From: Lojkania enalia
Lineage: Eukaryota; Ascomycota; Dothideomycetes; Pleosporales
Reading direction: 5' to 3'
Length of the DNA: 64,000 nt
Assembly: GCA_010094045.1 (NCBI GenBank)
Contig: ML986578.1
Location: forward strand, 744,001 to 808,000
Position 1 is the stretch's first letter; every line of letters starts with the position of its first letter. Positions 1 to 10,298 of this stretch are shown piece after piece. The translations under genes and the position numbers were made by a program. The notes under the pieces were generated by a model that ran no database searches, was not told the origin of the DNA, and saw only the letters and a list, made by a program, of their open reading frames with translations.

Positions 1-289
1 TTAAGGTATGAAGACCTTGTACAATTACGCACAATGATTTGCTACGGGTATCTACTAGAAAAGGACATCATCCAGGATCTGCTTTTGTGACCAGGACGTC
101 CGTTCCCTCCCCCTTGAAGCTATATGCAAGGTCAAGGCTCGGGAGAGAAGGTTCGTTGCCAGAAATGGTTGATAGTGCTTTAAGCATTGTTGAAACCATG
201 TCTGCAGTAGGCTTTTAATACGGGGCTGTGCTTACTGCTTCGCTAAAATTCCACGGGTTTTCGGAGTCAGCAAATCCTACCAACCATAG

Positions 290-667
290 GTAAATTTCCC
301 AATATGGTTACAGGCGAAGGTGGAATTACGCGAGCACGAAGCATGGCTGATTGGAGGTGATTGGTGTAACTTCCGTGTTTGGGACGATTCTGAAGACCGG
401 GTACCCCGTAATGTAGTGGAGGTTCATGGTCCCGGTCGAGATGACGCCTATCATGTTGTCATTGTCGGCTCCTCCGACTGGCATTTCTCGTGTTTATCGA
501 GCTTGAATGAATGGGCTGAGGCAATGTTTTGCACCTTCGACAAAGGAGACTACGGTAAACTTTCTCTGGCATTGGCGACGCTGGCCAACCAGAACCCCTG
601 GAGCATTGCTCCAAAGGATTTACGCATGGATGTCGGGCGCCAATACGAAGAATTGCAAGCCCCGTAG
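290..667 (+). other. orphan exon-like open frame, unidentified
   Basis: An open frame runs from the stop at 287-289 to the stop at 665-667 and encodes about 115 residues after position 320, with a balanced composition (WLIGGDWCNFRVWDD near its start). It has no in-frame ATG at its beginning; position 320 is GTG, so as it stands it is not a complete nuclear gene. It could be a 3' exon: an ATG at 165-167 gives 14 codons up to a GT at 207, and the AG at 312-313 would join that exon in frame. That model is only a guess, since no branch point is convincing. I do not recognise the family. It may be a relic. Confidence 0.25.
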
Positions 668-2020
668 GTATAGTATAGGCAGCAGTGTGCGAATAAATAT
701 TTGCAGGGTGATTAGAGGCCCATGTCAACTGGCTGAACAAAGCCCTAGCACAGCAGTGCAGTGCTTGAGCCTTGAGTAGGGACGTTGTCCGTGATGCGAT
801 GGGATATCTTGCGCTTGGTACATTCTTTCAGGAGATTCACCCAGGAGAGATTATTTCCCAGTACTCTATAGGATGCTGGCATTCGGTCCGCAAACAGGTT
901 TGCTGATAACTGAAGTTGATAGTGTTCGAATAAGAAATGAAATTTCTTCGTGGTCGAGCTAAATTACTGCGGTAGGGCTCACAGCTTGGAAAATGTAAAA
1001 TCCCGTTAACCCGCAAGGAGCTAGCTACGTCAAAGGACGAAATGAAATCCGGAAGTGTGAAGCAAAGGAAAAGGGTAGATGAAAGTTCCGTTCACCAATG
1101 TGAGGGAGCGTCAACGCCCCCGAGATAGAATAGGAAGGTGCGAATATATTTGGATTTTGTCTTTGAAATCGCAGTTGAGTGGCGCAAAGAACCGCATGCA
1201 CGTATCTCTATTAACATGATATCTCACAGCGGCATCTACCGATTCGAGGAATACCCTAAAGAAAACACCCTATTGGACTAGATTTTACGCATCCCTGTCA
1301 AAGCATGTTTCGTATCCGCATGCATGGATCAGAAACTTAAGCTTTAGCCAAGCTACTAAGTATGTTTTCTTTAAATCTCCGTCTCTAGAGGTTATTTTTG
1401 GTAGAATGATAGATTTGTGGAATCAAGCTTAAACTTCCGAGAGTTGGAAGCAATCAAGAATGTTGATAATATTACATAACTTCCTGACGAAGCATGTTTG
1501 CTTGGGTGTAAAATTTGATCCATTATAAAGGACTGAAACCCTCGAAAGAGTCCTCAGGCCCTTTTAGGGTTTTTGACGATCAGCATCGTTATATCGCAAT
1601 TCCATGAAGTCCCGTTAGCACCGATACGTTGTCAGCAGTTATCTGATCAATACAAAGTTCCAAAACAATATTAAACATGGACATTTTGTGATTGATTGGT
1701 GATTGAATTCACCAAGGCTTTCTCATCCAGAGTCTTCCTATTCAGGTATTCACAATCCCATATAGGCCTTTGTACTGAGTAGTGCTTCTAGATTGCTCAC
1801 AAAAGGCCAAAAAGGAGATGTGGTTCCCCGGAAAGTCTCCAAAATCCATCATCTTTCCCACTTGCGCCTAGTAGTACTAGATACTATTTTACATACGGTT
1901 GAACTCGTTACCAATATAAAACGTGGTATGCGTCTCATTGCCTATCTTTTTCTCACCTTTACCGGCTACTGGCTATATATCAAAATAGTACATTAGAATC
2001 TTCAATTAAAACAATGTCGA
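668..2020. other. intergenic, no gene seen
   Basis: AT-rich sequence with only short frames that lack ATG starts, homologous motifs or plausible splicing. I see no gene here. Confidence 0.5.
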
Positions 2021-2176
2021 GGACTCGTGACCTAACCATAAGGCGCTCACACACAACAACCTAAGCAAGGCTACTACTTGCTCTGTATTGACCTATTAAC
2101 AAAGGGATATGGTTTATGCACATTAGATTTGGCCCTGTGTACAGGCTGAAGTTAGATATGTCTGTTCGAATCAGAC
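2021..2176 (+). other. tRNA-Arg-like relic or SINE-like promoter boxes
   Basis: Positions 2021-2050 resemble the 5' half of a fungal tRNA-Arg: GGACTCG, TG, then a D-arm with ACCT and AGGC stems followed by GCGCTC. Positions 2160-2176 form a perfect T-arm, with stem GTCTG pairing CAGAC around the consensus loop TTCGAAT (a B box). The two halves are about 110 bases apart, no matching anticodon stem is visible, and the 3' acceptor arm (ATTGTCT) pairs poorly with the 5' arm. It is therefore not a normal functional tRNA; a decayed, interrupted tRNA or a tRNA-derived SINE-like element is more likely. A T-rich repeat follows it directly. Confidence 0.35.
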
Positions 2177-2190
2177 ATTGTCTACTCATC

Positions 2191-2230
2191 AAATTTTTAT
2201 TTTTATTTTTATTTTTATTTTTTTTTTTTT
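2191..2230. repeat. (ATTTTT)n microsatellite ending in a poly-T run
   Basis: Several copies of ATTTTT followed by an uninterrupted T run, about 40 bases in total. It lies 14 bases after the T-arm-like sequence, so it could be a tail or a Pol III stop signal. Confidence 0.85.
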
Positions 2231-2670
2231 GGAGGTATCCGATTTCCTCATTCGGATTAGGGGGCTAAGAGCAGTTAGCACTTTTTTAAGAGAGGTCATG
2301 TAGCTTCCTTTGCTTTCATCACTCATTTTGTGTCCATGATGGTATCATGTTACCCATAACCTGGTTCGCGGTCATCCCTGGTTCTAGTTAGTTCCTACAT
2401 TCTTTCTCCACCGGAATACTAGATGCTCACACATGGTATTTGTAAGGTTTGCATCGTTATTCACAGCTCCTCACAAGCATGTCAACTGGATGTGATGCGA
2501 ACGATATCAGTTCATGTGGTAAATCCGCATTGTAGCTGTTAGCAAATCGCATGACTTTCAAGACTACACAATAATCTCATTCTAACTGTTTCCACGACAA
2601 ACTTATCTGGATTTGTAAACACCGACTATAATTTAGACGCGCTATGATCTCTCAAATACCCCATTCTACC
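2231..2670. other. 3' flank of the transporter gene, no gene seen
   Basis: Sequence downstream of the minus-strand transporter stop codon. It probably includes its 3' UTR. No coding signal was found. Confidence 0.45.
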
Positions 2671-4430
2671 TCAGTACATATACCTAAAATTCGGATTCTC
2701 CTTATCCGTCAAATCATCAAACGCGTGCACAAGCCCATCATCGTTCGCCTCGGCAATCTGGGCCTGAAGTCTCTCCTTTTCCCTATTCCTACTCATCAAG
2801 TTCCACCTCAAGAACAAAAGGACGGCCACGAGCAAGACATAACAACCCATGTGCGTTGAAAAAGCAATGAAGTAACGCGGTGCATCCCTGGTCAGAAAGA
2901 CTTGCGGGCCGATGGCATTGCCAGCGGACCATGCGATGAAGTTCGCGGCGACGCAGACAGTCTTCTTGGTTTGGCCACCGACGTTGCGGGTTAGCAACGA
3001 CATGCCGAGGGTTTGTGCGGCCCAGAAGGAGAGCACGATGTAGTATGAAATGAGAAGCCCGGCTTGTTGGGCTTTGCCCGTATTTCTTACTGTCATGAGG
3101 ACGATTGTCCCGACAAAGGAGCTACCGTCCACGGTTAGCTTACTGCGATGGATGGGGAGGAGAGTTGTAACTTACGGGACAACATAGGCCAACATAATTA
3201 AGAGATTCTGGCCAGTCTTCTTAACGAAGTATGTAGAGCTTAGAAGCGTTATGATAATCACAACACCTAGGACCATGGCAAGCAGCTGAGTCTCGAGAGT
3301 GTTGAACTTGAAACCCTTGATGACGATTTGGGAGAAAGCACCAAGACCGGAAGTGGGAAGTGTGGTGCAAATTTGGATGAGCATGTAGCAATAGGTCTGT
3401 GGGTCGAGTAGAGCTTCCTTGATCTGGTACGCCCGGAAGGTTTTGTTTTGAATGCCAGTTTGATTAGATCGGACACGCTCGACCATGAGCTTCTTGTCCT
3501 CTTCAGAGTAGCACTTGGCGCGCATTGGGCTATCTATGGCGGACAGGTCAGGTTGTCTGTTTCGATTGAAAATATGTTAATATTTACCTGGTAGCCAATA
3601 GAGCACGAAAGCACCCCATAGAACAGAGACGCATCCATAGGTAATAAAAATAGCTTGCCAGCTCTTTAACGGACTCGGTGGGCTCTTGATAAGAGTAAAG
3701 CAGTAAGCGAGCAGGCCGCCAACAATCTGCTGTCCACCGTTCATCATGTACCAGAATGTAACGATTTGAGCCTGCTCCTCTCTCTTGTACCACATAGAGC
3801 TCAGAACAAGAAAGGTCGGCTGACACACAGCCTCGAAAATACCAAGGAGGGTTCTAACAGCTACAAATGCTGGGAAGCTCTTGCATACGGAATGTAGGGC
3901 GAGAGTTGTGCTCCACAATATGATGTTGGCCCCGAGATACTTGGCAATAGGAACTCTTTGAATAATCCAGTTGGTAGGGTACTCAACGATAAGCACCCCA
4001 ATGTAGATACACGTGGTAAGCCAGCCAAACTACGTTCAATGTTAACTTGGATGCTCTAGAATGAAAGGGAAGCTGTATGCACCTTTGAGTTGTCTTGCAG
4101 TGCAGGCACATCGTCCCGAAGACCCATGATGGACGTGAAACTCATTGTACCTTTATCTAATGCCTGAAGGAAATATGTGAATATCATGATTGGCAGCACG
4201 CGGCGATCAATCAGTCTCTTCAGCCGCTTGTTCTCCTCCGGTGAGATATCAACGCGGGTAGCATTTGCATATTTCGCCAGCTCTCCGTCAATTCGATCAT
4301 AATTGATGTGGTTCTTCTCGAGGCCGTCATCAATCGAGAGCACACGCTCGACCCGTGAGATATCCTTCTTTTCGGTACTGGAGCCCGTAGTCGAGACGAC
4401 TTTCGGGGCGTTGCTATCGTTAACGGCCAT
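2671..4430 (-). CDS. MFS transporter, anion:cation symporter (allantoate permease-like) family
   Basis: Four exons on the minus strand: 4430-4083, 4029-3588, 3533-3176 and 3142-2671, all GT-AG, 539 residues. A membrane transporter, expected in the plasma membrane, with about 12 hydrophobic segments. The cytosolic N-terminus is followed by the ACS-family features RRVLPIMIFTYFLQALDKG and, in the middle, YWLPDSP before the large loop; the DSP is created by the exon 2-exon 3 junction. In fungi this family includes Dal5 (allantoate), Tna1 (nicotinate) and related permeases, and in bacteria hexuronate importers. The start at 4430 was chosen because MAVNDSN begins a normal soluble N-terminus; the frame further upstream is 5' UTR-like. 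It is transcribed away from a GH105 gene across a 736-base gap, which suggests a uronate or sugar-acid substrate, but substrate is inference. Confidence 0.9.
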
Positions 4431-5166
4431 CTTGACCGATCGAGGTGAAATGCAAACGATTGAAGGGTTGAAGAAAGAAGAAAGTGGGTGGACCCATATA
4501 TCAGGATCAGATGTGCAGAAGTGGAGTCGTACAAATACCCATACCATTACACCCCGGAAAAACATCTCAACCCCAGGCTCGCGGACACTACTTCTCAAAT
4601 AGGGCGGACCCACTCCGCGAAACCTGCACATTAACCACCCAACCGGCTGGAATCAACCCGACCTCAGGAAAGACGCCAAATAGTGTAACGTTGCAACCGC
4701 CCTATCGACGTACATGATTCATTAGCATTCCGACTATCTTCCCCCAGAAAAAATAGTCCGGGGCGAGGTGCGGAGACTAGAAAGCAGGAGTCCGGATTCA
4801 AGCGTTGCGGAGGCAAGCCAGGCCTTGTGTAGGCTTGGCCTTCGGGCACCTCGGTATATTGTGTCGGGCAAATGGGCACCGAAGTTTGAAACTAAGTTTC
4901 CTGGATACACATCAAAGGACTTGAAATTGATAGTTCAAAGGCCTTGAAGAAGGGCACTTGGAACGGCTGGTGGAATGAGATATTCCGGTGGCTTTTGCGC
5001 TGAGCCCCGAGCTGTTTGACGCCCGTGACTCTCCGCATTTCCAGCACGTGCTGGTGACCTGAGAATCAGGACCGGGCGTTCCTATCTTTCCACAACTTTC
5101 TGCCTTGTTTCCCTTCTGAGCATATCATCGCACCTCCGTTGTTCTTCTAGACATACGTCTGCCAAT
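4431..5166. promoter_or_regulatory. shared divergent promoter with CreA-type sites
   Basis: The gap between the start codons of the transporter (minus) and GH105 (plus) genes. It holds several SYGGRG words or their complements, the consensus of the carbon-repressor CreA/Mig1: 4521-4526, 4552-4557, 4613-4618, 4758-4763, 4770-4775 and 4807-4812. About three are expected by chance in this length, so the excess is modest. Glucose repression of both genes is plausible but not shown. Confidence 0.35.
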
Positions 5167-6300
5167 ATGTCAACTCTTTCATCTCACGGTCTCCGGTCGA
5201 CCCAGATTCACGAAGCCATAAACCTCCTGACTAACAACCTAATCAACATCAAAGACACCACTGGAGAATTTCTGCTTAAGCTTGATGATGGCCGCATTAT
5301 CGACACCAAGGGCTGGGATGGCTGGGAGTGGACCCACGGTATCGGTCTATATGGCCTATACCATTACTATACACTCACGGGCTCCAAATTGACGAAGGAC
5401 ATCATGACTAGCTGGTTTGAAGTCCAACTCGCAAAAGGCACAACTAAAAACATCAACACCATGGCTCCATTCCTTACCTTGGCGTATTTATACGAGGATA
5501 CGGGAAACAAAACGTATCTGCCGTGGCTAGATACCTGGGCCGAATGGGTCATGCATGGACTTCCAAAGACGAAATACGGTGGCTTCCAGCATGAGACATA
5601 CAACTCTTATAATAAAGACGAGTTGTGGGACGACACGCTCATGATGTCTGCTCTCCCGCTCGCCAAGATAGGACTAGTGCTCAACAGACCAGAGTATGTG
5701 GAAGAGGCTAAAAAGCAATTTATGCTTCATTGCCAGTACCTCTTCGATACTTCCACGGGGCTTTTCTTCCATGGATGGAAGTTTCAGGATAGTGGGGAAG
5801 GTAGTATGGGACACAACTTCGCCCGTGCGAGGTGGGCTAGAGGAAATAGTTGGTTGACCATCGCAATCCCGGACTTCGTCGAATTATTGAATTTGAAGGA
5901 AGGAGATGCGCTGAGGATTTTTCTGCTCGGTATTCTGGAAGCTCAAATTAAGGCATTAAGAAGGTGTCAAGCCGAGAACGGAATGTGGAGGACCCTGCTA
6001 GACATTCCGATGAGCCAAGGAAGTTATGAGGAAGCATCCGCCACTGCCGGTTTCGCATATGGTATCCTGAAGGCTGTGCGAAAGAGATATATTTCGCCAG
6101 AGTATCTCGATACTGGCGTGAAGGCAATTAAAGCTGTGTTGGGTAGAATTAACAAAGAGGGAGAGTTGTTAGACGTTAGCTTTGGCACCGCGATGGGACA
6201 CACCCTGCAGCACTACAAGGATATTGCACTAACGAGCATGCCATACGGACAAGCAATGGCCATTATGGCCCTGGGCGAGTTCCTGAGAACATATATTTAA
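5167..6300 (+). CDS. GH105 unsaturated rhamnogalacturonyl hydrolase
   Basis: Single exon, 377 residues, the usual size for a YteR/YesR-type glycoside hydrolase. The family removes the delta-4,5-unsaturated galacturonyl residue from the ends of rhamnogalacturonan-I fragments produced by pectin lyases, by a hydration mechanism. The fold is an (alpha/alpha)6 barrel. Visible hallmarks are WDGWEWTHGIGLYGLYHYY (about residues 50-68), ELWDDTLMMSALPLAKIG starting at about 152, where the DD pair holds the expected catalytic Asp, and RARWARGNSWL. There is no signal peptide, so the enzyme should act in the cytosol on imported oligosaccharides. That fits its divergent MFS transporter neighbour. The ATG at 5167 is preceded by GCCAAT and gives the full domain. 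Family assignment is confident; the exact substrate is inferred. Confidence 0.92.
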   Translation: MSTLSSHGLRSTQIHEAINLLTNNLINIKDTTGEFLLKLDDGRIIDTKGWDGWEWTHGIGLYGLYHYYTLTGSKLTKDIMTSWFEVQLAKGTTKNINTMAPFLTLAYLYEDTGNKTYLPWLDTWAEWVMHGLPKTKYGGFQHETYNSYNKDELWDDTLMMSALPLAKIGLVLNRPEYVEEAKKQFMLHCQYLFDTSTGLFFHGWKFQDSGEGSMGHNFARARWARGNSWLTIAIPDFVELLNLKEGDALRIFLLGILEAQIKALRRCQAENGMWRTLLDIPMSQGSYEEASATAGFAYGILKAVRKRYISPEYLDTGVKAIKAVLGRINKEGELLDVSFGTAMGHTLQHYKDIALTSMPYGQAMAIMALGEFLRTYI

Positions 6301-7206
6301 GCTTAATTGGAAAGACGCAATGCCTTGCCCCGATAGACAAGAGGGATCTTGTAATTAACGGTACTTTGATGACGGCATGAATCATCTCTAACCATGGCCT
6401 CTTATCAATTACATATAAATCATGTCGGGTTTCTTAGCATTATAATGAGCATAAAAATACGGAAAATTCATTATGCCACATACCTCAATATTACACCCTG
6501 TGGGTCAGCGCATTCAAGAGGAACATGAGCACCGTCCAGATAACCAGGCCCTGACTGGTAATTTGAACCCAAAGAGGAACAATTCCACAGGCGTGGACCA
6601 TGAGCCAGACCCTTCACGATCAGTTAACATTTCTCCGGAACATGGGAAGCTCGTGCAGCCAGTCTGCAACCTCTACTCCGGCAGCCCAAGCGAAGAAGAC
6701 ATGCAGGTGTAGGCCGACGCATCGGTATATGATAACCCGTGGAGCTACTGCGATACGCGGCACAAGATCGCGGGGTAGTAGTAGTACGTTTAATTCGACC
6801 ACCAAATAACTGAATACGTTAGCTCTCAACCGCTAACCATCCTCTTCTTCAAAGGGCAACCCCAAGATTTTCAGCTCGCGCACTCTAGCCACCGAGGTTG
6901 TGTCCGACACTCCGTCCGACATCATTTTTAAGCTGCGACAGGAGTATAGTCCATTAGGCATGTCTTTCTCCAGGTCAGTGAACTTCTCAGTCAGCTTGAC
7001 ACTATGAGGAAAAGGGAAATATCATAAATTATACGTGGAATGAGGAGGGCTATAGTCACGAAAGACTAGGAAAGTTAATAAAGAGCTTGAATGGAGACCA
7101 TTTGATCAAGATTACGAAACTACCGGTGGAGCTCTCGAACGTACATAAGTCGTAAGAGGATGTTCATCTAGATCTCAATAATGTATTATTGTGGTAACTG
7201 TAATGT
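6301..7206. other. intergenic between convergent genes, possible eroded frame
   Basis: A gap between the GH105 gene and the AA9 gene, whose 3' ends face each other. Minus-strand frames around 6480-6830 are hydrophobic in patches but are broken by stops and match no family I know. The stretch may be a gene relic or just chance. Confidence 0.35.
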
Positions 7207-8156
7207 CTAGAATATGGGGGTAGTGCCACGAATAAACTTGCTTGGATTAGCACAAACCGCACCAGTTCCGGGGACTTTTGTCGTGCCACCAGAGACAACA
7301 GCCGGACCCGGCACGACATATTGAGACACAGTAGCATGGATGTTTACTTTGATACCTGGATCCGCAGCCTTGTATGCTCCTGGGAACTTCACGGTAGCAG
7401 GACTGTTGCTACCCCCACCGCTCACGGTCAGTTGATCTGAATTGAATTAGCGGGCCACTGCAACAATTAACCTGTATGCGACTTACAGCAGCTCATATAG
7501 AATTGTGCCCCATTGGTTTGGGATGCAGTATGTAGAGCGATGACTATAGGAGAGTTAAGCTTCATAGCTATGCACTAGTGTTTGATATGCTCACCTTCAG
7601 CCCTCAACAGGTAATCACCGGCTTGGAGATCAGACGGGATCTTGACATCAACCTTACCACAGCAGCTATTCATATCTTTTACACCCCAATAATCGTTATC
7701 CGCGGCGCCTTTATTGGCAGGAGCCCATCCATCTTCGAAGACCTTGAACCATCCTGTTGAGCCATCTGCTGTCGATGCATCAGAGACCTTGCTCATATAG
7801 ACCATGACTGGGCCGTAGTGGGCTCCGCCGATAGCCTCATTCCTACAGCTACGGTCGCCGGGTTGCTGGGCCGGCGTTTAGCATTCTGCCTCCTGAACCG
7901 AAGATGAACTCACTTGATGCATTTCAACGGTGACAGTTCCACCTGCAGCTACTGCGCACTTTCCAGAGACACCACGGGTACCGCCAACATTGCATCTAAT
8001 GTCGTTCGAATTCACATTCGTCACTGGAGAGTTCGAGCCGGGCATTCGGACACAGGTGCTGCCCTTGTCCACACCATCAACCCAGAGATCCTGAAAGATG
8101 GCATGGCCAGCAGCCTGTTGGATGGCAAGGGCGGAAGCAAGAATGAGAGACTTCAT
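7207..8156 (-). CDS. AA9 lytic polysaccharide monooxygenase (former GH61)
   Basis: Four exons: 8156-7914, 7865-7595, 7543-7487 and 7436-7207, giving 266 residues. The enzyme is a secreted copper-dependent oxidase that cuts cellulose or hemicellulose chains. The first 17 residues (MKSLILASALAIQQAAG) are a signal peptide; cleavage exposes His18, the N-terminal copper ligand. The second histidine-brace ligand is His97 in GGAHYGP, and the axial Tyr187 lies in AQFYMSC, followed by YQLTVSG. The joint from exon 3 to exon 4 recreates this canonical motif, which supports the splice model. There is no C-terminal cellulose-binding module; the tail after the domain is short. An in-frame ATG at 8177 would add seven residues before the signal peptide and is less likely. 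Oxidation regiochemistry cannot be told from sequence by eye. Confidence 0.95.
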
Positions 8157-9922
8157 GGCTGGGATGCAGAAGATCAAGGCTCGACTTCAAGATGGATTGT
8201 CAAGCCAAGCATCGTGGGCTCCTGAGTGGTTTTATATTCATGCCGTCACTTGTTGTTTTCATCATGTGGGCCTGCCTGATTATCGATCGAAATACAAGCT
8301 TTGCTATATTGGATTTCATATCGGGCCTGTCGGTAGTGGTTGGAGGTAACCAGGGGTGCTACACTCAGGCGTTTCATAGATAGATATGCATAGGACTAGG
8401 ACACGGCGGGCCGTCGCATGGACTGGAATAATTGCATTGAAGGGATCGAGGCGTGTTTATTCCGGAGCAAGTCAAGAGAAGCTTCTGCCGGCGATCCTTG
8501 TATATGAAATGCAATATACTCGGTAGAACGGGAGGGCAACCGCAACTCGAAAACGGACGACCGTCTACCTGAAGCGAGTGGACTTATCGGTGCTGTGATG
8601 ACCGCGGCCGAAGTATGGGGAAGTTCATCAGCAAAGGTAGGCAATTTGGAGGGCTTAATGTGGAGCGCAGATACGAAGCTGATTATGTCAGTTTCGTTTG
8701 TGCACCTAATGTGCGTACACGTTCAACGACGGATGGAGTTGTTACCTTATTCGTGTAATGGTCCTTCGTACTAATTGGAGGCGATCATATTTCTCCGAGG
8801 CACCGTCAAATATATTCTGATATAACTAGAAGGACTGTGCAATGGAGAGGGAATATTGAAGAATACTCAGATTCGAATGAGTCTCGAAACAGATCTATAC
8901 CTGTTTGTTTGCTAACAAGGATGGACACATAATAGATTGGAGTCTTGCGAATTTAAACATTGCATATGTTTCTCTTTAATGTCTCGCGTTGGCTGTGGCT
9001 CAATATGTCTTGAACCGGGCTATGTCAGCGGGATAATGCATCGTGTGAGTTGAGCAGTAACTCTATCCTGCCTGCTAGAAAAGATAACTTCTGAGCGTAG
9101 GGTAGTGTCAGCTTGTTTTCTCTTTTGACTATATGATCACGATACTAAGCAAGCCTGACGCAACATAATTTCTCCATGCCAATCAATGATGATCCTCCAA
9201 CTCTGTCGCTTTGAGCACCGCAACTATTTCTGTAATAGTGTCTGTATCGCCACGACCCACTAAGGTCCACAACTTGTTGACGTTCTTCTATGTCCGAATC
9301 CTTATATCAACCTTGCGGGGTACCGCCTATCAAATTAGGTTTCAAAGTGCTACTCCGTCGAAGTCCTACGCCCTCGGACAGCCTCAGCAATTGTACCCTG
9401 GTGCCGTATTCTCGCCCTTCGCCAAGAAGGGCGGTATTTTGAAAGTATCTCATATGACGGTGAGAGTGTCAAGGGTAGACATGGTGGACGGCCATGGGTG
9501 AAGTGAACATAGCCGTGGATGCAGGCTTCTACACGGTAGTAGTGGTCCGAGAACAGCGATGGGAGACTAAAGTGGCGGTGTTAGCTCTGGCAGGCACCAC
9601 TCACGAGGCTGAACCGAGCTATCGTAGAGTTGGAGCGACATGGGTTGTTGATCGCAGACCGTTGCAGATTGTGTAAGCTGGCGGTTGCAGTGCCACTGGC
9701 AATTCGACGAGTGACTGTTTCCTGGTGAAGTAGCGATTCTGGTGAAGCAGCGAGAAGCAACAAGACGTTTGTGGGAGGGGCTTGTCGGGCTGGTTTGCTC
9801 CTGTGTCAACCGTTGCTGGGGGGGTAAGGCGTAGTTGGGGAGGTGGCACTCACCGCCTCGCCATCTCCAGTCCGTGATTGGCTGACTCCGCCGTCGATTC
9901 TATTCGATTCTGCCGCTTGTCT
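8157..9922. other. long intergenic region upstream of AA9 and HSP90
   Basis: About 1.8 kb separating the divergent AA9 and HSP90 genes. It must hold both promoters. Small frames are present but none shows a recognisable motif or a good splice structure. Confidence 0.45.
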
Positions 9923-9932
9923 GGAACCTTCT
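9923..9932 (+). promoter_or_regulatory. candidate heat shock element
   Basis: The sequence GGAACCTTCT matches a two-unit heat shock element (nGAAnnTTCn) about 370 bases before the HSP90 start codon. A third unit in register is not perfect. Such elements are expected for HSP90 genes, but a ten-base match also arises by chance. Confidence 0.35.
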
Positions 9933-10100
9933 TTGGAGCTCCATCGAGTATTTATTGCCAGTCAAAGTTCCTTCACTGCCTTTCTCCCCATCGAATTGCA
10001 CTCCCACGACTTCACAATCTGCAGACGATCCTCGTCTTTGAGCTCGCTTCACTCATATACCCCTTCTAGAGCTAAAGAGCCTTCCACTCTCCTGCAAACT

Positions 10101-10257
10101 GTAAGTGTTGCGCTAAGGCAACATCCCAGCCCCTTCCGCACAACGCCTGTCTGGCCCTCCACTGAAGCTCGAGGCAATTTCTGCAACGGCATTGACCGTA
10201 TTTTCCATTTATTCTCTTGTCATAGGTGTGACGAACTAAGTTGACACTTTCGATCAG
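10101..10257 (+). other. probable intron in the HSP90 5' UTR
   Basis: A consensus donor GTAAGT at 10101 is followed by an ACTAAG branch-like site near 10235 and an acceptor CAG ending at 10257, 41 bases before the ATG. An alternative acceptor is the TAG ending at 10225. Leader introns are common in fungal HSP90 genes. Confidence 0.5.
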
Positions 10258-10298
10258 CCATCCACCCCACCTCATACACATCCTCTATCGCCGCAAAA

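Noticed and set aside
6473..6829. Frames on both strands between GH105 and AA9, partly hydrophobic on the minus strand
   Set aside because: Broken by stops, no splice model restored a continuous protein, and no family was recognised.
9211..10244. Short frames upstream of HSP90
   Set aside because: Overlap the expected promoter and leader, including a probable 5' UTR intron; no protein motif seen.
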